Assembly: GCF_038070105.1 (NCBI RefSeq)
Contig: NZ_JBBPBZ010000002.1
Span: 674,501-738,500 of the forward strand
Source: Methylocystis sp. IM3
GTDB taxonomy: Bacteria; Pseudomonadota; Alphaproteobacteria; Rhizobiales; Beijerinckiaceae
Reading direction: 5' to 3'
Length of the DNA stretch: 64,000 bases
Shown here: positions 35,396 through 44,914 of the stretch, in pieces
How the letters are laid out: every line of letters starts with the position of its first letter
Numbering within the stretch: position 1 is the stretch's first letter
Translations under genes and position numbers: made by a program
Notes under the pieces: generated by a model
The model's database searches: none
What the model was told of the DNA's origin: nothing
The model's input: the letters and a program-made list of their open reading frames with translations, nothing else

Positions 35396-36781
35396 TCAAA
35401 AACCTGGCAGTCTCAGCCGGGCCTGCAGCCCGCCGCTCGGGCTGTCATCGAGTTCGAGCGCGCCGCCATAGGCGGCGGCGAGATCGACCACGATGGACAA
35501 TCCAAGTCCGGAGCCGGGCTTGGTTTCGTCGAGCCGTCGCCCCCGCTCGGTGGCCTGCGCGCGCAATGACGGCTCGAGACCTGGACCGTCATCGTCGATG
35601 ACGAAAACGAGATTGGTTCGATTGGCCTGGCCGGAAGGCTGCACAGATATGGAGAGATCGACCGATCTTTCCGCCCATTTCCCGGCGTTGTCCAGGAGAT
35701 TGCCGATCATTTCCTCGAGATCCTGCCGCTCTCCCAGGAATCTCAGCTCTGCGCCGGCCTCGCCGTTGAACGTCACGCCCCGGTCGCTGTAAATTTTCGT
35801 GAACGTTCGCAGCAGCGCTTCGACGCAAGGCGCGACTGGGGTCGCGGCGCCGAGAGCGCCGCCGCGCGCCGCCGCACGCGCCCGGTCGAGGTAGAAAGAA
35901 ATCTGGTCGCGCATGACGCGCGCCTGTTCATTGACCTTTTCGGCAAGCGGCGATGGCGCGGCGTCAGCCTCGTTGACCATGACGCTGAGCGGCGTCTTCA
36001 GGGCATGGGCCAGATTCCCGACCTGCGTGCGGGCGCGATCGAGAATGTCCCTGTTGGCGCCGATCAGGAGATTGAGTTCGTCGGCAAGCGGCGCGATCTC
36101 ATTGGGATAAGCGCCGCTGATCCGCTCGCGCTCGCCGCGCCGAATCGAGGCGAGCTCCCGTTGAAGCAGCCGCAGGGGACGCAGGCCAAAGCGCACCTGA
36201 AAGGCGGCGACCCCGGCGAGCGCGATCGCCAGCGCCGCGAACGCAATCGTCAATTCGAACTGAAAGCGCGCGATGTGCTCTTCCATGTCTTCGGTGGTGG
36301 CGGCGACCTGAACGAGGTAAATCCCCATGTCTCCCGCGTCGATCACCCTTTCGACGATCCGCAGCCGACGGCCGTCCGGCCCCCGCGCGTCGCCGCGCCG
36401 CGAGCCGCCGACGCCGGCGGGCACGCCGAGATCGGCGAGTTTCGGCAGCTTCTCGGCAAAGAGCGAACGGGAGGCCTTGATCTCGTGCGTGGCGTCATCC
36501 AGCCGCGTGACCTGCCAATACCAGCCCGAGCCGGGCAGTTCGAATTGTGGATCGCCGAGCTGCCCCGGCCCGGTTCTGCCTTCCTGGCCCGATTCGGACA
36601 CGTCGGCGACAATGGCGCGCAGATAAACCTCGAGCCGCCGCTCGAAGATTTCCTCGGCCTCCTGCCGGTAGTAAGCAGTGAAAAATAGGCTCGCCACCAG
36701 CAGCACGACGGCGCTCAGCGCCGCCGCGGTCAGAAAGAGGCGCGTCGCGATCGAGCGGGAGATGACGCGTCGCAGCCGCAT
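35396..36781 (-). CDS. sensor histidine kinase, FeuQ/PhoQ-like
   Basis: A 461-residue inner-membrane kinase. TM1 about 15-35, periplasmic sensor about 38-170, TM2 about 175-197, HAMP (RPLRLLQRELASIRRGERER), dimerisation/phosphoacceptor NLAHALKTPLSVM (His about 259), N-box EMIGNLLDNAGKWA, D-box DDDGPGL and G-box GSGLGLSIV. It starts 6 bp after its cognate regulator gene. The A-L-K-T-P H-box and the gene order resemble FeuP/FeuQ of rhizobia (established relatives). Confidence 0.9.
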   Translation of the reverse strand: MRLRRVISRSIATRLFLTAAALSAVVLLVASLFFTAYYRQEAEEIFERRLEVYLRAIVADVSESGQEGRTGPGQLGDPQFELPGSGWYWQVTRLDDATHEIKASRSLFAEKLPKLADLGVPAGVGGSRRGDARGPDGRRLRIVERVIDAGDMGIYLVQVAATTEDMEEHIARFQFELTIAFAALAIALAGVAAFQVRFGLRPLRLLQRELASIRRGERERISGAYPNEIAPLADELNLLIGANRDILDRARTQVGNLAHALKTPLSVMVNEADAAPSPLAEKVNEQARVMRDQISFYLDRARAAARGGALGAATPVAPCVEALLRTFTKIYSDRGVTFNGEAGAELRFLGERQDLEEMIGNLLDNAGKWAERSVDLSISVQPSGQANRTNLVFVIDDDGPGLEPSLRAQATERGRRLDETKPGSGLGLSIVVDLAAAYGGALELDDSPSGGLQARLRLPGF

Positions 36782-36787
36782 CGCCGG

Positions 36788-37471
36788 CTAGCGTTTTACG
36801 CCGGCGCTCTCCGCCGGGGCCGCCGCCATATAGCCGAGGCCGCGGATCGTCTGGATCACATCGACTCCGAGCTTCTTGCGCAGACGGCCGACGAAGACTT
36901 CGATCGTGTTCGAGTCCCGGTCGAAATCCTGGTCGTAGATGTGTTCGATGATCTCGCTGCGAGAGACCACTCTACCGCTGTGATGCATCAGATAGGCGAG
37001 CAGACGATATTCGTGCGAAGTGAGCTTGACGGGCGCGCCATCCACGACGACGCGGCCTGCTTTGGTGTCGAGACGGACCGGGCCGCAGACGATTTCATTT
37101 GTCGCATGGCCCGCGGCGCGGCGGAGCAGCGCGCGGATGCGCGCCAGGACCTCCTCCATGTGAAAAGGCTTGGCGACATAATCGTCGGCGCCGGCGTCGA
37201 AACCCTGAACCTTTTCGCTCCAGCGATCGCGGGCGGTCAGAATCAGGACGGGCATGGCGCGGCCCGCCGCGCGCCAGGCCTCGAGCACCGTAATGCCGTC
37301 CTTTACCGGCAGGCCGATGTCGAGCACGACCGCGTCATAGGCTTCCGTCTCGCCGAGGTATTGGCCCTCCTCGCCGTCGAAGGCGCGGTCGACCGCATAG
37401 CCCGATTGTTCCAGCGCTTGCGCGATCTGGCGGTTGAGGTCCCTATCGTCCTCGACGACGAGCAGCCGCAC
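36788..37471 (-). CDS. OmpR-family response regulator, FeuP/PhoP-like
   Basis: A 227-residue regulator using the GTG at 37471, preceded by GGGAGGGAAGAA; a TTG 36 bp upstream (overlapping the previous stop as TTGA) is an alternative. Receiver domain VRLLVVEDDRDL, phospho-Asp in VVLDIGLP, Lys in VAKPFHMEE; C-terminal winged helix with LTSHEYRLLAYLMHHSGRVV and TIEVFVGRLRKKLG. It controls transcription in response to the adjacent kinase. Confidence 0.92.
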   Translation of the reverse strand: MRLLVVEDDRDLNRQIAQALEQSGYAVDRAFDGEEGQYLGETEAYDAVVLDIGLPVKDGITVLEAWRAAGRAMPVLILTARDRWSEKVQGFDAGADDYVAKPFHMEEVLARIRALLRRAAGHATNEIVCGPVRLDTKAGRVVVDGAPVKLTSHEYRLLAYLMHHSGRVVSRSEIIEHIYDQDFDRDSNTIEVFVGRLRKKLGVDVIQTIRGLGYMAAAPAESAGVKR

Positions 37472-37503
37472 TTCTTCCCTCCCGGCGAAACCCGCAGTTC
37501 GAG

Positions 37504-37854
37504 TCAATGATCCTTGTGGCCAGAATGCGGCTTGCCGGTCGAGGCGTCATAGACCGCCTTCACGAGCCGGCCGTCCGGCCGAAGCACGCTGATTTCGTAG
37601 ATGAACGCCTCTTCGCGCCGGCAAAGCCGGGCGCCCAGAGCCTCGCCATTCTGGTCGCGCGCGGCCGCCCGCATGCAGGCGAAGGGATCGACGAGCTTGT
37701 GCGCTTCGATTTTCTCGCGGGTTTGGGCGGTCGAGAAACACTGGCTCCTCGGGCTCGCCCTTTCGGCGGCGCGCTCCACCTGTTCCTCCGCATCGGCGCA
37801 AGCTAGCGTCGCCGCGATCGTCGCGGCGGCCAGAGCGCTGCGAAACGTGAACAT
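37504..37854 (-). CDS. secreted PepSY-like protein upstream of the two-component pair
   Basis: A 116-residue protein with a signal peptide (about 1-22, ACADA). It has two cysteines (SQCFSTAQTREKI, DPFACMRAA), then ARLCRREEAFIYEISVLRPDGRLVKAVYDASTGKP, which has the PepSY pattern (strand, D-G-x-x-V, D-x-x-T-G). It ends at the start of the regulator gene, so it heads the operon. In rhizobia a small periplasmic protein modulates FeuQ; an analogous role here is inferred, not shown. Confidence 0.7.
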   Translation of the reverse strand: MFTFRSALAAATIAATLACADAEEQVERAAERASPRSQCFSTAQTREKIEAHKLVDPFACMRAAARDQNGEALGARLCRREEAFIYEISVLRPDGRLVKAVYDASTGKPHSGHKDH

Positions 37855-37971
37855 GGTCGTCGATCCCTTTCCCCGTCAGTTTTCGCGCTCGCCCATGAAT
37901 GGCGGCTGAACGCTGCATCAGGGCCGCAGCATGGTTTGCTATCATGGCGGCCCTGAGCGGCCTGCGCAAAT

Positions 37972-38169
37972 CTAGCGTCTTGTGCGTGGCGCGCTGAGCT
38001 GGCCGGGCGGCGTCGTGGTCAAGGTGCGCATGACGGCCATGAGGATCGCCGAGCCGACGGCGACGGCGCCCGCCTTGGGATCATTCAGCACGGCGATCCA
38101 GTCCGTCGATGCGAGAGCGCCAAAGATGGCGACGAGCGCGGCGGCGAGATAAGTGCGGTATCCGGTCAT
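37972..38169 (-). CDS. small membrane protein, candidate holin of the GTA cluster
   Basis: A 65-residue protein with two hydrophobic helices (about 4-22 and 33-48) and a basic C-terminal tail (PGQLSAPRTRR). Its position directly behind the M15 endolysin and the 73-codon gene is where phage lysis cassettes put holins. Function is inferred from size, topology and position only. Confidence 0.55.
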   Translation of the reverse strand: MTGYRTYLAAALVAIFGALASTDWIAVLNDPKAGAVAVGSAILMAVMRTLTTTPPGQLSAPRTRR

Positions 38170-38181
38170 TTCGTCTCCTTT

Positions 38182-38403
38182 TCAGGGCTGCGTCAGGGTT
38201 TGGTCAGCGGCGGCGAGCGCGCCGCGCAACTGCTCGGCGCTCGCCTGGAGCGCGACCGAGATTTGCTCGATGGCGGCTGCATCCGCCGCTTGGGCATGGG
38301 CATAGGCGAGGCTGTGGGACAGATTTTGGATGCGATCCGCGGCCGTAGCCATCAGCGCGCAAATGTCCTCGACGGCCGCGGTCAGATGATCGAGAGCTGG
38401 CAT
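38182..38403 (-). CDS. small helical protein in the lysis region
   Basis: A 73-residue Ala-rich helical protein (MPALDHLTAAVEDICALMAT...), predicted coiled coil, with no signal peptide. It lies between the endolysin and holin candidates with short gaps on both sides. Possibly a lysis accessory or tail-associated factor; no family recognised. Confidence 0.5.
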   Translation of the reverse strand: MPALDHLTAAVEDICALMATAADRIQNLSHSLAYAHAQAADAAAIEQISVALQASAEQLRGALAAADQTLTQP

Positions 38404-38434
38404 GTTTCTACTCCTCAGGTTGTGACGGCGCGGA

Positions 38435-38929
38435 TCACCAAGTGGCCGCCTGGAAATGCATGGGATCGCAGTCGCCCTCGGCACCGCGCCAGATGAGGCC
38501 GCAATCCTGAAAGGCGCGCGCGGCTTCGAGCGGGATGAAGCCCGGGCGCCACTTGGAGGGGAAAGGGTTGTGTTCGGGGTCGATGTCCAGCGCGGCGCCG
38601 TAGCTGTGGATCGACCAGCGTTTCGTCGACCCGCGCATGAGCCGCACCATGAGCGAGCCGCCCGTGAGATGCAGGCGATGGGCTTCTATGTTCTTTTGCG
38701 ATCCATAGAGCCGCTTTATCGCAAGCAGCGCCTCGCCGAAGGCGTCTCTGCATTTTCGGTGGAAACGCAATCTGGTTACGGGCGGCCCCCATGAGTATCG
38801 CATCGCATAGGGTGGCGCGAGGTCGACGATGTTTTCTCGCTCCCACCCCGGATCGACCGAGCTGTGCAGCACGGGGTCGCCATAAAAAGCGATCAACTCC
38901 TCGACCTTTCGCTCGTTGGGCCAATGCAT
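38435..38929 (-). CDS. M15 family peptidase, putative endolysin
   Basis: A 164-residue protein from the ATG at 38929; the upstream extension is in another gene's region. The Zn-binding signatures of M15/VanY peptidases are clear: SIHSYGAALDIDPEHN (His and Asp ligands, about 115-130) and GDCDPMHFQ (His ligand near the C-terminus). It would cleave peptidoglycan peptide bonds for release or entry of particles. No signal peptide, so export needs a holin or the tail. Confidence 0.8.
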   Translation of the reverse strand: MHWPNERKVEELIAFYGDPVLHSSVDPGWERENIVDLAPPYAMRYSWGPPVTRLRFHRKCRDAFGEALLAIKRLYGSQKNIEAHRLHLTGGSLMVRLMRGSTKRWSIHSYGAALDIDPEHNPFPSKWRPGFIPLEAARAFQDCGLIWRGAEGDCDPMHFQAATW

Positions 38930-38963
38930 GGCTGAAATCCTTTTTTGTTCGGGAAAGGCAGAC

Positions 38964-39386
38964 TCAGGCGCGGATCGTTGCGGCGATCCGAAAAAGGTCG
39001 TCCAGCGCCGCTTCGTCGATTTCAAAGACTCCGGCCAGCGCCTGGACAAGAGCGCCCGCGCGATCCACTTCGGTCGCATATTCCCAGGCGAGGGCGAGGG
39101 TGGGCTCGCTGAGCTTCTGCCCGTCGATGTAGGAATCGACGGCGTCGAGTAGGGATTGCTCCTCGCCCGCCGGACGCCGCCGCATGGCTTCGCGCGCCTG
39201 AAACATCGAAACGATCTGAGGGGCGCCTATCGCCTCAGGCGGAGGCGAGAAGGTCTCGCCGTCATACCTCCATCCGGGGCCGGCCCGGGTCGAGGGGATG
39301 GCGCGCAATCCCGTTTCCGGGGCAAAGTCGGCGTTCGCTTCGATGACATTGACGACCGTTCGGTCCTGCACGAGTGCAAGGCGCAT
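38964..39386 (-). CDS. tail-fibre-associated protein
   Basis: A 140-residue protein of the type often found after phage fibre genes: MRLALVQDRTVVNVIEAN, GWRYDGETFSPP (the W-x-Y-x-G-x-x-F-x-x-P pattern of fibre assembly/phage tail accessory proteins), and a helical C-terminal half. It sits 11 bp after the DUF2793 fibre gene. Assembly-chaperone role is inferred. Confidence 0.6.
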   Translation of the reverse strand: MRLALVQDRTVVNVIEANADFAPETGLRAIPSTRAGPGWRYDGETFSPPPEAIGAPQIVSMFQAREAMRRRPAGEEQSLLDAVDSYIDGQKLSEPTLALAWEYATEVDRAGALVQALAGVFEIDEAALDDLFRIAATIRA

Positions 39387-39397
39387 GTGAGGCTCCT

Positions 39398-40990
39398 CTA
39401 GAAATACTCGATGATGATCGCGAAGCCCGCCGCGCCGGATCCGCCGGCGCCGCCCGATCCGCCATTGCGGGCCGCGCCGCCGCCGCCGCCGCCGCCGGAC
39501 GGAAATCCGCCGCCGCCTCCCGCCCCGCTCGCCGTCGCGCCCGATGCGCCGCCGCCGCCGCCGCCACCCGGCTGAGCGAGCGCGCCTGTCGCTGCGGCGA
39601 AATTGCCGGGGCCTGCGCCGCCCCCGATCGCGCCGCTCGCAGCGCCGCAGCCTGCGCGCAGATCGACGCCGCTTGGATAGAATGCGCCGCCCGCGCCGCC
39701 GTTTGCTGCGACGTTTGCAGCTGTCAGGCCGCCGCCTGCGCCCCCGCCAGACGCGCCGAAATAGGCCGCGCCGCCGCTCGCGCCAGCCGAGCCGTCCGCG
39801 GGCGCGCCTCCTCCGCCGCCGCCAAAGCCGGGAGATTGGGAAACCCCGCCGCTTGCGCCAGAGCCGCCGGCGCCCTGTCCCGCCGAGCCGGCGCCGCCTG
39901 CGACGCCTGATGCGTTGGCCCCTTTTGTGAGACCGGATCCGCCGCCGCCGGCTGACGCCGCCGCCAGGCCGCCGCCAGCCCCGCCGCCGCCGCCCCAGGC
40001 CTTCATCAACGAGCCGAAAGCGCTATCGCCGCCCGCCGCGCCACTGAGCCCCGGACTCGAATTTGCCGTCTGGGCGCCGCCGCCCGCGCCGCCCGCGCCG
40101 ATCACAACCATCTGTCCGCTTCCAATCGCGGCCGCGGGAAAGGAGCCCTTGATCCATGCGCCTCCGCCTCCGCCACCGCCGCCGGACGCAGCCGCGTTTT
40201 GCGCCTGCCGGCCTCCCGACCCGCCGCCGCCGCCGCCGCCGAAGAGAATGACATCGGCGAAGCGAAGGCCCGGCGAGGGCGAGTAGAGGCCGCTCGTCCT
40301 GAAGGTGGAAATCCGGGTCGGACCTCCGCTGGGAAAGGAAAGAGCGCCGGTCGCGCTGTCTATGACGAGGCTCTCCCGCCAGGATGCGCCGTCGGCGGAG
40401 ACCTTGATGCGGAAATTGTCGTCTCCCGCCAGGCCCGTCTCCGCGCGTCCCGAATAGTTGGACTGGTAGACTTGTGAAACCGTTCTGGCGGGCGCTTCCT
40501 TGTTCAGGGAAAGCCGCAGATCGCCGCTGCCGCCCTCTCCCCCGGTTCTTGCGGCGAACAGCGCAGCGTTCAGCTTCGCCGAGAGCGGATTGCCGGCGTC
40601 GGCGGTCGTTCCCACGCCCAGCCGCGACAGGTTCTGCAATTCGCGCAGGCCCCAGCCGAGGTCTATCCAATCGACGCCGTTGAAAAGCAGCAGCAGAGAT
40701 TCCGCCGCGACATAGAGGCGCCAGCCAGCGGCTGGCCGCAGGAATGTCCAGTCGCCCGCAAGAAAGGCGGCGACCTGCTTTTCCTTGCCGGCGAAGGCGC
40801 CTGTCGATTCCGCGCCGATCAGGAGGCGGTCGCCTTCGCCGGGCGCATTCGGCGGCGTCACGACATTGCGCGCGTTGACCGTGAGATGCACGCTGGCGTC
40901 GAGCATCGCCATCGCTTCATTGTGGGTGACGTGTTTCTGCGCCTGCGCCGGCTCGATGAGCGGCAGCGCCAGATGGGTCGTTTCAGTCAT
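39398..40990 (-). CDS. DUF2793 tail fibre with long glycine-rich C-terminus
   Basis: A 530-residue protein. Residues about 1-110 are the DUF2793 module (HLALPLIEPAQAQKHVTHNE, ...AGDWTFLRPAAGWRLYVAAE), found at the head end of alphaproteobacterial phage/GTA fibres. About 110-230 is a less compositional linker. From about 255 to the end is a Gly/Ala/Ser repeat domain ending GFAIIIEYF, the glycine-rich tip type that forms polyglycine-II bundles in phage adhesins (family knowledge). It probably binds the host surface. Gly codons make this the most GC-skewed part of the cluster. Confidence 0.8.
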   Translation of the reverse strand: MTETTHLALPLIEPAQAQKHVTHNEAMAMLDASVHLTVNARNVVTPPNAPGEGDRLLIGAESTGAFAGKEKQVAAFLAGDWTFLRPAAGWRLYVAAESLLLLFNGVDWIDLGWGLRELQNLSRLGVGTTADAGNPLSAKLNAALFAARTGGEGGSGDLRLSLNKEAPARTVSQVYQSNYSGRAETGLAGDDNFRIKVSADGASWRESLVIDSATGALSFPSGGPTRISTFRTSGLYSPSPGLRFADVILFGGGGGGGSGGRQAQNAAASGGGGGGGGAWIKGSFPAAAIGSGQMVVIGAGGAGGGAQTANSSPGLSGAAGGDSAFGSLMKAWGGGGGAGGGLAAASAGGGGSGLTKGANASGVAGGAGSAGQGAGGSGASGGVSQSPGFGGGGGGAPADGSAGASGGAAYFGASGGGAGGGLTAANVAANGGAGGAFYPSGVDLRAGCGAASGAIGGGAGPGNFAAATGALAQPGGGGGGGASGATASGAGGGGGFPSGGGGGGGAARNGGSGGAGGSGAAGFAIIIEYF

Positions 40991-41001
40991 GGATGGGTCG
41001 C

Positions 41002-44000
41002 CTATTGGATGGTCACAGTTCCAGTGAACGGAAAACCGCGCCCCACACTGGCGCTCATCTGATAGAGCGAGAGTGTGAGGGCGCTCTGCGGCGCGCCGAA
41101 GTCTGCGAGCTCCTGCGCCGCCGGATAGAGAATTGACGTTGTCTGCGTCAGGAGAACGCGCTTGCCCGCGGGCAAGACGATCTCTGCCTCATAGGCCTCG
41201 CTCATCTCTCCGAGTGGAATGTCGAGGGTCTCCCAACTGTCGGACTCGATGCGACCGCGGCGCAGGAAACCGATCAGGACGCCTGCCTCCGTCCGCCTTG
41301 CGCGGACGCGGGTTGGCGCATAAGGCATGAGCGTCTTGCGGCTCGCCGTGGCCGTCGCGCGCACATAGAGCGGATCGGCGAAGTTCCTATGGGCGGGTCC
41401 GATGGCATAGACGATCGGCGCGCCCATTTCGTCCGCCTTGCGCGCTAGGGGCGCGAGCGCGTCGTCGAGCAGCACGACCGTGGAGCCGGCGGGCGCGGCT
41501 CTTCGCGCGAGATGGTTTGCGCCGCCGAGGCCACGGAGGAGCCGCGAGAGGCGATAGGTTCTGTCGCCGACGAGCTCCGCCCGTGCGAAAGCGAAAATTT
41601 CCCATTCGCCGTCTGCGCCCTGAATGGCCATTGCGGTCTTGCCCGCAAGCGCCGTCAAATCATCGACAGAGGCGAGCTGGCCCGCGCCGAAGCGAACGGT
41701 CACGCTCGATCCGCGGTCGAAGCGGCCGACGGGTCCCGGCGGCAGACTGTCCAGCGTATCGCCGATTGTCGCCCGCTTCTCGATCATCCCGATCGTCTCG
41801 GCGGATCCTCCCACGGTTTTCACAATGGCGAGGGCTCCGGGCCAGGGATCGGCGAAAGCCGCGACATGAGAAAGCGCCTCCCCGCCGCGCGCCATCGCCA
41901 GATCGAGCACGACGACGCGCGGCGGGCCGAAGATATCCGGCGCCGGCGTGGGAGTGCGCTTGGTCCTGGGCGCCGGCGCGTCATAGACGGAGGCGTCGAT
42001 CGCGCGGGCGCTGACGCGCCGGGCGGCGCCGTCGGCGATGCGTTGGATCTGGAACAGCCCCGCATCCAGGCGCAGAACATCGCCCGGTTGCAGGCCGATC
42101 AGGCCGGGCCGCAGCGTGAATTCCGCTGTTTCACGTCCGATCCAGAGATCCTGCAGCCAGATATCTGCAAGCTTCTGCGCCTCCGCCCGATGCGTGATCA
42201 CCGCCGCCTGTGCGTCGCTCCGGCGCTCGGAGCGGCCCTCCAGACGGCGCGAAAGAATCCGCGCCATCTGGTAATCGCTCTCGGAGTCGGAGTAGGTGAG
42301 CGCGATTTCGCCCGGCAGTTCGCTTTCCTGCGCCCGCGTGAGCGTGACGAGCGACATGCTCTTGCCGGCGACGAGATCGTCGGCGCCAATGTCGCGCACG
42401 GGCTTGCGGCGGCGATCGACGAAATCGAACCGGCCGGCGCCGATAACGGCGTCGAATCCGTAAAGCGCGGCGAGCGGGTCGATGGCCTCGCGCGGCGACA
42501 TCGGCCTGTCCAGCACATAGCCGTCCAGAAAGCCGCCGACTTTCGGGCGCGCGACGGTGAGGCCGGGCGCCTCTACGCCTTGCGCCAGCGCCATGAGAAG
42601 ACGATCGAGCGGGACGCCTTCGAGCCTTCCATTCAGCCAATGGCCCGTTTCCCAGTTGGGGCCGTCGCTCCAGGCGGCGCTTTGCATCGGAAAGGCGGGA
42701 AAAGGCCGTGCGTCCCAGCACCAGACATGAATGCGCGACGGATCGACCATCGGGCCGCCATAGACCGCCGACCGGGGATTCGCCGCGGCGCCGCCCGGTC
42801 GCGACGGATCGAAATAGGCGAGCATCGCCTCGATGAAGCGCGCTTGCATCAGGTCGTCCCTGCCGTCGCGCGAAAAATACGGCAGGCCGCTTTCGCTCGA
42901 ACGCGGATCGGGAAAGACATTCGGCGCATTCGAGCCGCGATCCACGGCGGGGCAGCCGGTCTCGACGATCCAGATAGGTTTGGATTGCGGGACCCATGCC
43001 GTCGGCTGCGGGAGTTCGGCGCCGGCGACCCGCTCGTAATGCGGGTTCGACCAGAACGAGACGAGGTCCTTTGGCCGATAGACCCATGGCTTTCCGAGTC
43101 CGTCCGTAATCGGCGTGCGCATCTGGGTCTGCCGCGCACGGGCGTCGGCGTAGTGCCAATCATACCCTTCGCCTGAGCAGACGCCCGACATGAGATAGTC
43201 GAGATCGTGAACGCTCGTCGCCTCGGCCGCGTCGAGATGCGCCTCTCCGTCGCGCCAGTCGGAGAGCGGCCAGTAAACGTCGACGCCGATGAAGTCGACG
43301 GCGGGCGACGCCCACAAAGGATCGAGCGGAAACCGCAGTTCTCCTTCCCGAGGAACATGCGCGCCATATTCCGTCCAGTCCGCGGCGTAGCCCACTTTCG
43401 TTCCCGAGCCGAGAATGGCTTTCGTTTCCACGGCCAGGGCCGCCAGAGCCGTGACGAACGGATAGGCTCCCGCCCCCGTGCGCACGCGCGTGAGGCCGAT
43501 CAGTTCGGAGCCGATGAGAAAGGCGTCGAGGCCCGCCGACCTCAGAAGATTGGCGTAGTGGAGGATGAAGCTGCGGTAACGCCCCGCCAGAGAATTGATC
43601 TGCGTCGCCGCGACGCTGGTTCCATCCGGCGAGCCGGCGCGGCCAGGCGCGGGGTCGCAGGTGATGCGGCCCCGCCAGGGGAAGGCCGGTTGATCGCAGG
43701 CCTCGCCATAAGGGTCCGGCAAGCCGTTCCCCGCCGGAATATCCATCATCAGAAACGGATAGAAGGTAACGGAGAGACCGCGCGCTTTGAGATCCGCGAC
43801 GGCGGCGAGCACGGAGGCGTCGCTGGGGGTGCCGCCGAAAGCGGAGCGCCCGTCAATCTGTGACACCAGCCGCGCCGCCGCCCGCGTACGAGCGGCTACG
43901 CTCCAATCGGGCGGCCAGGACGCGCCAAGCAGATAGTTGAACTGGCCGATCGTCTTGAAGCGCGCGTCGACACGCGGTGCGATGTCGCAGTATTGCGCCC

Positions 44001-44886
44001 GCAGATCATCGCCGAACCAGGCGACGACGAGCGCCACGCTTTCGAGATTGGGGCAGAGCGCCTGAAGGGCGTCGATCGACGCCTGCCAGTCGCTTTGGGC
44101 CGTCAACTGGTGCCGGTTTTCGGCGTTCGTCGCACCGGGCGACCAGAAATTGAGCTTCAGCGTGGGGAGATAGCCTCCCTCCGTCGCGCCGGGGATGAGG
44201 TCGATGGCGCGGATCATCTCGCCGAGACCGGAGACGGGCTTTACGACCTCGAAAGTGAATTGCGGGATCCGGTTGCCGAACGAGGCGAGGGGAAGATTAT
44301 CGAAGACCACGTAAGCGAGCCCCCGATAGGCTGGAGCATTTTCCGCGCCCTCCTTCGCGGAGATCAGCGGATCGGGCTCCTGGTCTTCCGCTCCCCGATG
44401 GATGCGGACCGGCGTCGCCGTCAGATCGAGTTCGGCGCCATCTGCCCAGATGCGGCGCACAAAGGCGATTGGGCCTTCGCAGAGACCCACCGCGAAACTC
44501 GCAAAATAGGCGTAAGTGACGCTCACCTGCGGCGCACTGTATGCGCCTCCGCCCCCGCCTCCGGTCCCTTTGCCGCCGCTGCTCGGCGCGCCGGCCTGGA
44601 TGGAGACATTGGCCTGCTCGAGAAAGCGCGTGGCCCAGATCATCTGACCGCCGATCCGCGCCCGGCCGTAGACGCGCGGAATGCCGGCCCCTTCTGTCGA
44701 GGCGACGCCGTCCATGGCCTTCAGGCGCGGCCCGACGCTGTAGCGCGGCGCCGCATGGGTCTGCGGCCCCTGTTCCAGAAGGGAGCCGCCGAGGGCGCCC
44801 GCGAGACGGCCTGCCGCGGCGCCAGCCGGGCCGCCGATTGCGCCGCCGACGGCGGAGCCGATGGTCTGGAGAACCAGCGTCGCCAT
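41002..44886 (-). CDS. GTA TIM-barrel baseplate/host-specificity protein (g15)
   Basis: A 1294-residue protein from the ATG at 44886 (MATLVLQTIGSAVGGAIGG). It contains the GTA glycoside-hydrolase-like TIM barrel (about 400-720: LMMDIPAGNGLPDPYG, FILHYANLLRSAGLDAFLIG, VDFIGVDVYWPLSDW, KPIWIVETGCPAVDRG) and then the phage tail_3 domain (about 760-930). Its RcGTA homologue is g15 (megatron). It forms the distal tail tip and probably guides cell-wall passage. Length and domain order match. Confidence 0.92.
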   Translation of the reverse strand: MATLVLQTIGSAVGGAIGGPAGAAAGRLAGALGGSLLEQGPQTHAAPRYSVGPRLKAMDGVASTEGAGIPRVYGRARIGGQMIWATRFLEQANVSIQAGAPSSGGKGTGGGGGGAYSAPQVSVTYAYFASFAVGLCEGPIAFVRRIWADGAELDLTATPVRIHRGAEDQEPDPLISAKEGAENAPAYRGLAYVVFDNLPLASFGNRIPQFTFEVVKPVSGLGEMIRAIDLIPGATEGGYLPTLKLNFWSPGATNAENRHQLTAQSDWQASIDALQALCPNLESVALVVAWFGDDLRAQYCDIAPRVDARFKTIGQFNYLLGASWPPDWSVAARTRAAARLVSQIDGRSAFGGTPSDASVLAAVADLKARGLSVTFYPFLMMDIPAGNGLPDPYGEACDQPAFPWRGRITCDPAPGRAGSPDGTSVAATQINSLAGRYRSFILHYANLLRSAGLDAFLIGSELIGLTRVRTGAGAYPFVTALAALAVETKAILGSGTKVGYAADWTEYGAHVPREGELRFPLDPLWASPAVDFIGVDVYWPLSDWRDGEAHLDAAEATSVHDLDYLMSGVCSGEGYDWHYADARARQTQMRTPITDGLGKPWVYRPKDLVSFWSNPHYERVAGAELPQPTAWVPQSKPIWIVETGCPAVDRGSNAPNVFPDPRSSESGLPYFSRDGRDDLMQARFIEAMLAYFDPSRPGGAAANPRSAVYGGPMVDPSRIHVWCWDARPFPAFPMQSAAWSDGPNWETGHWLNGRLEGVPLDRLLMALAQGVEAPGLTVARPKVGGFLDGYVLDRPMSPREAIDPLAALYGFDAVIGAGRFDFVDRRRKPVRDIGADDLVAGKSMSLVTLTRAQESELPGEIALTYSDSESDYQMARILSRRLEGRSERRSDAQAAVITHRAEAQKLADIWLQDLWIGRETAEFTLRPGLIGLQPGDVLRLDAGLFQIQRIADGAARRVSARAIDASVYDAPAPRTKRTPTPAPDIFGPPRVVVLDLAMARGGEALSHVAAFADPWPGALAIVKTVGGSAETIGMIEKRATIGDTLDSLPPGPVGRFDRGSSVTVRFGAGQLASVDDLTALAGKTAMAIQGADGEWEIFAFARAELVGDRTYRLSRLLRGLGGANHLARRAAPAGSTVVLLDDALAPLARKADEMGAPIVYAIGPAHRNFADPLYVRATATASRKTLMPYAPTRVRARRTEAGVLIGFLRRGRIESDSWETLDIPLGEMSEAYEAEIVLPAGKRVLLTQTTSILYPAAQELADFGAPQSALTLSLYQMSASVGRGFPFTGTVTIQ

Positions 44887-44914
44887 ATGTCTCTCTCGAA
44901 CTTGGGGGGAGGCG

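Noticed and set aside
39400..40260. GCC/CCG-rich repetitive tract
   Set aside because: Explained by glycine/alanine codons of the fibre protein, not a non-coding repeat.
41512..43176. 554-codon plus-strand ORF
   Set aside because: Antisense shadow of the TIM-barrel tail protein gene, with no recognisable motif.
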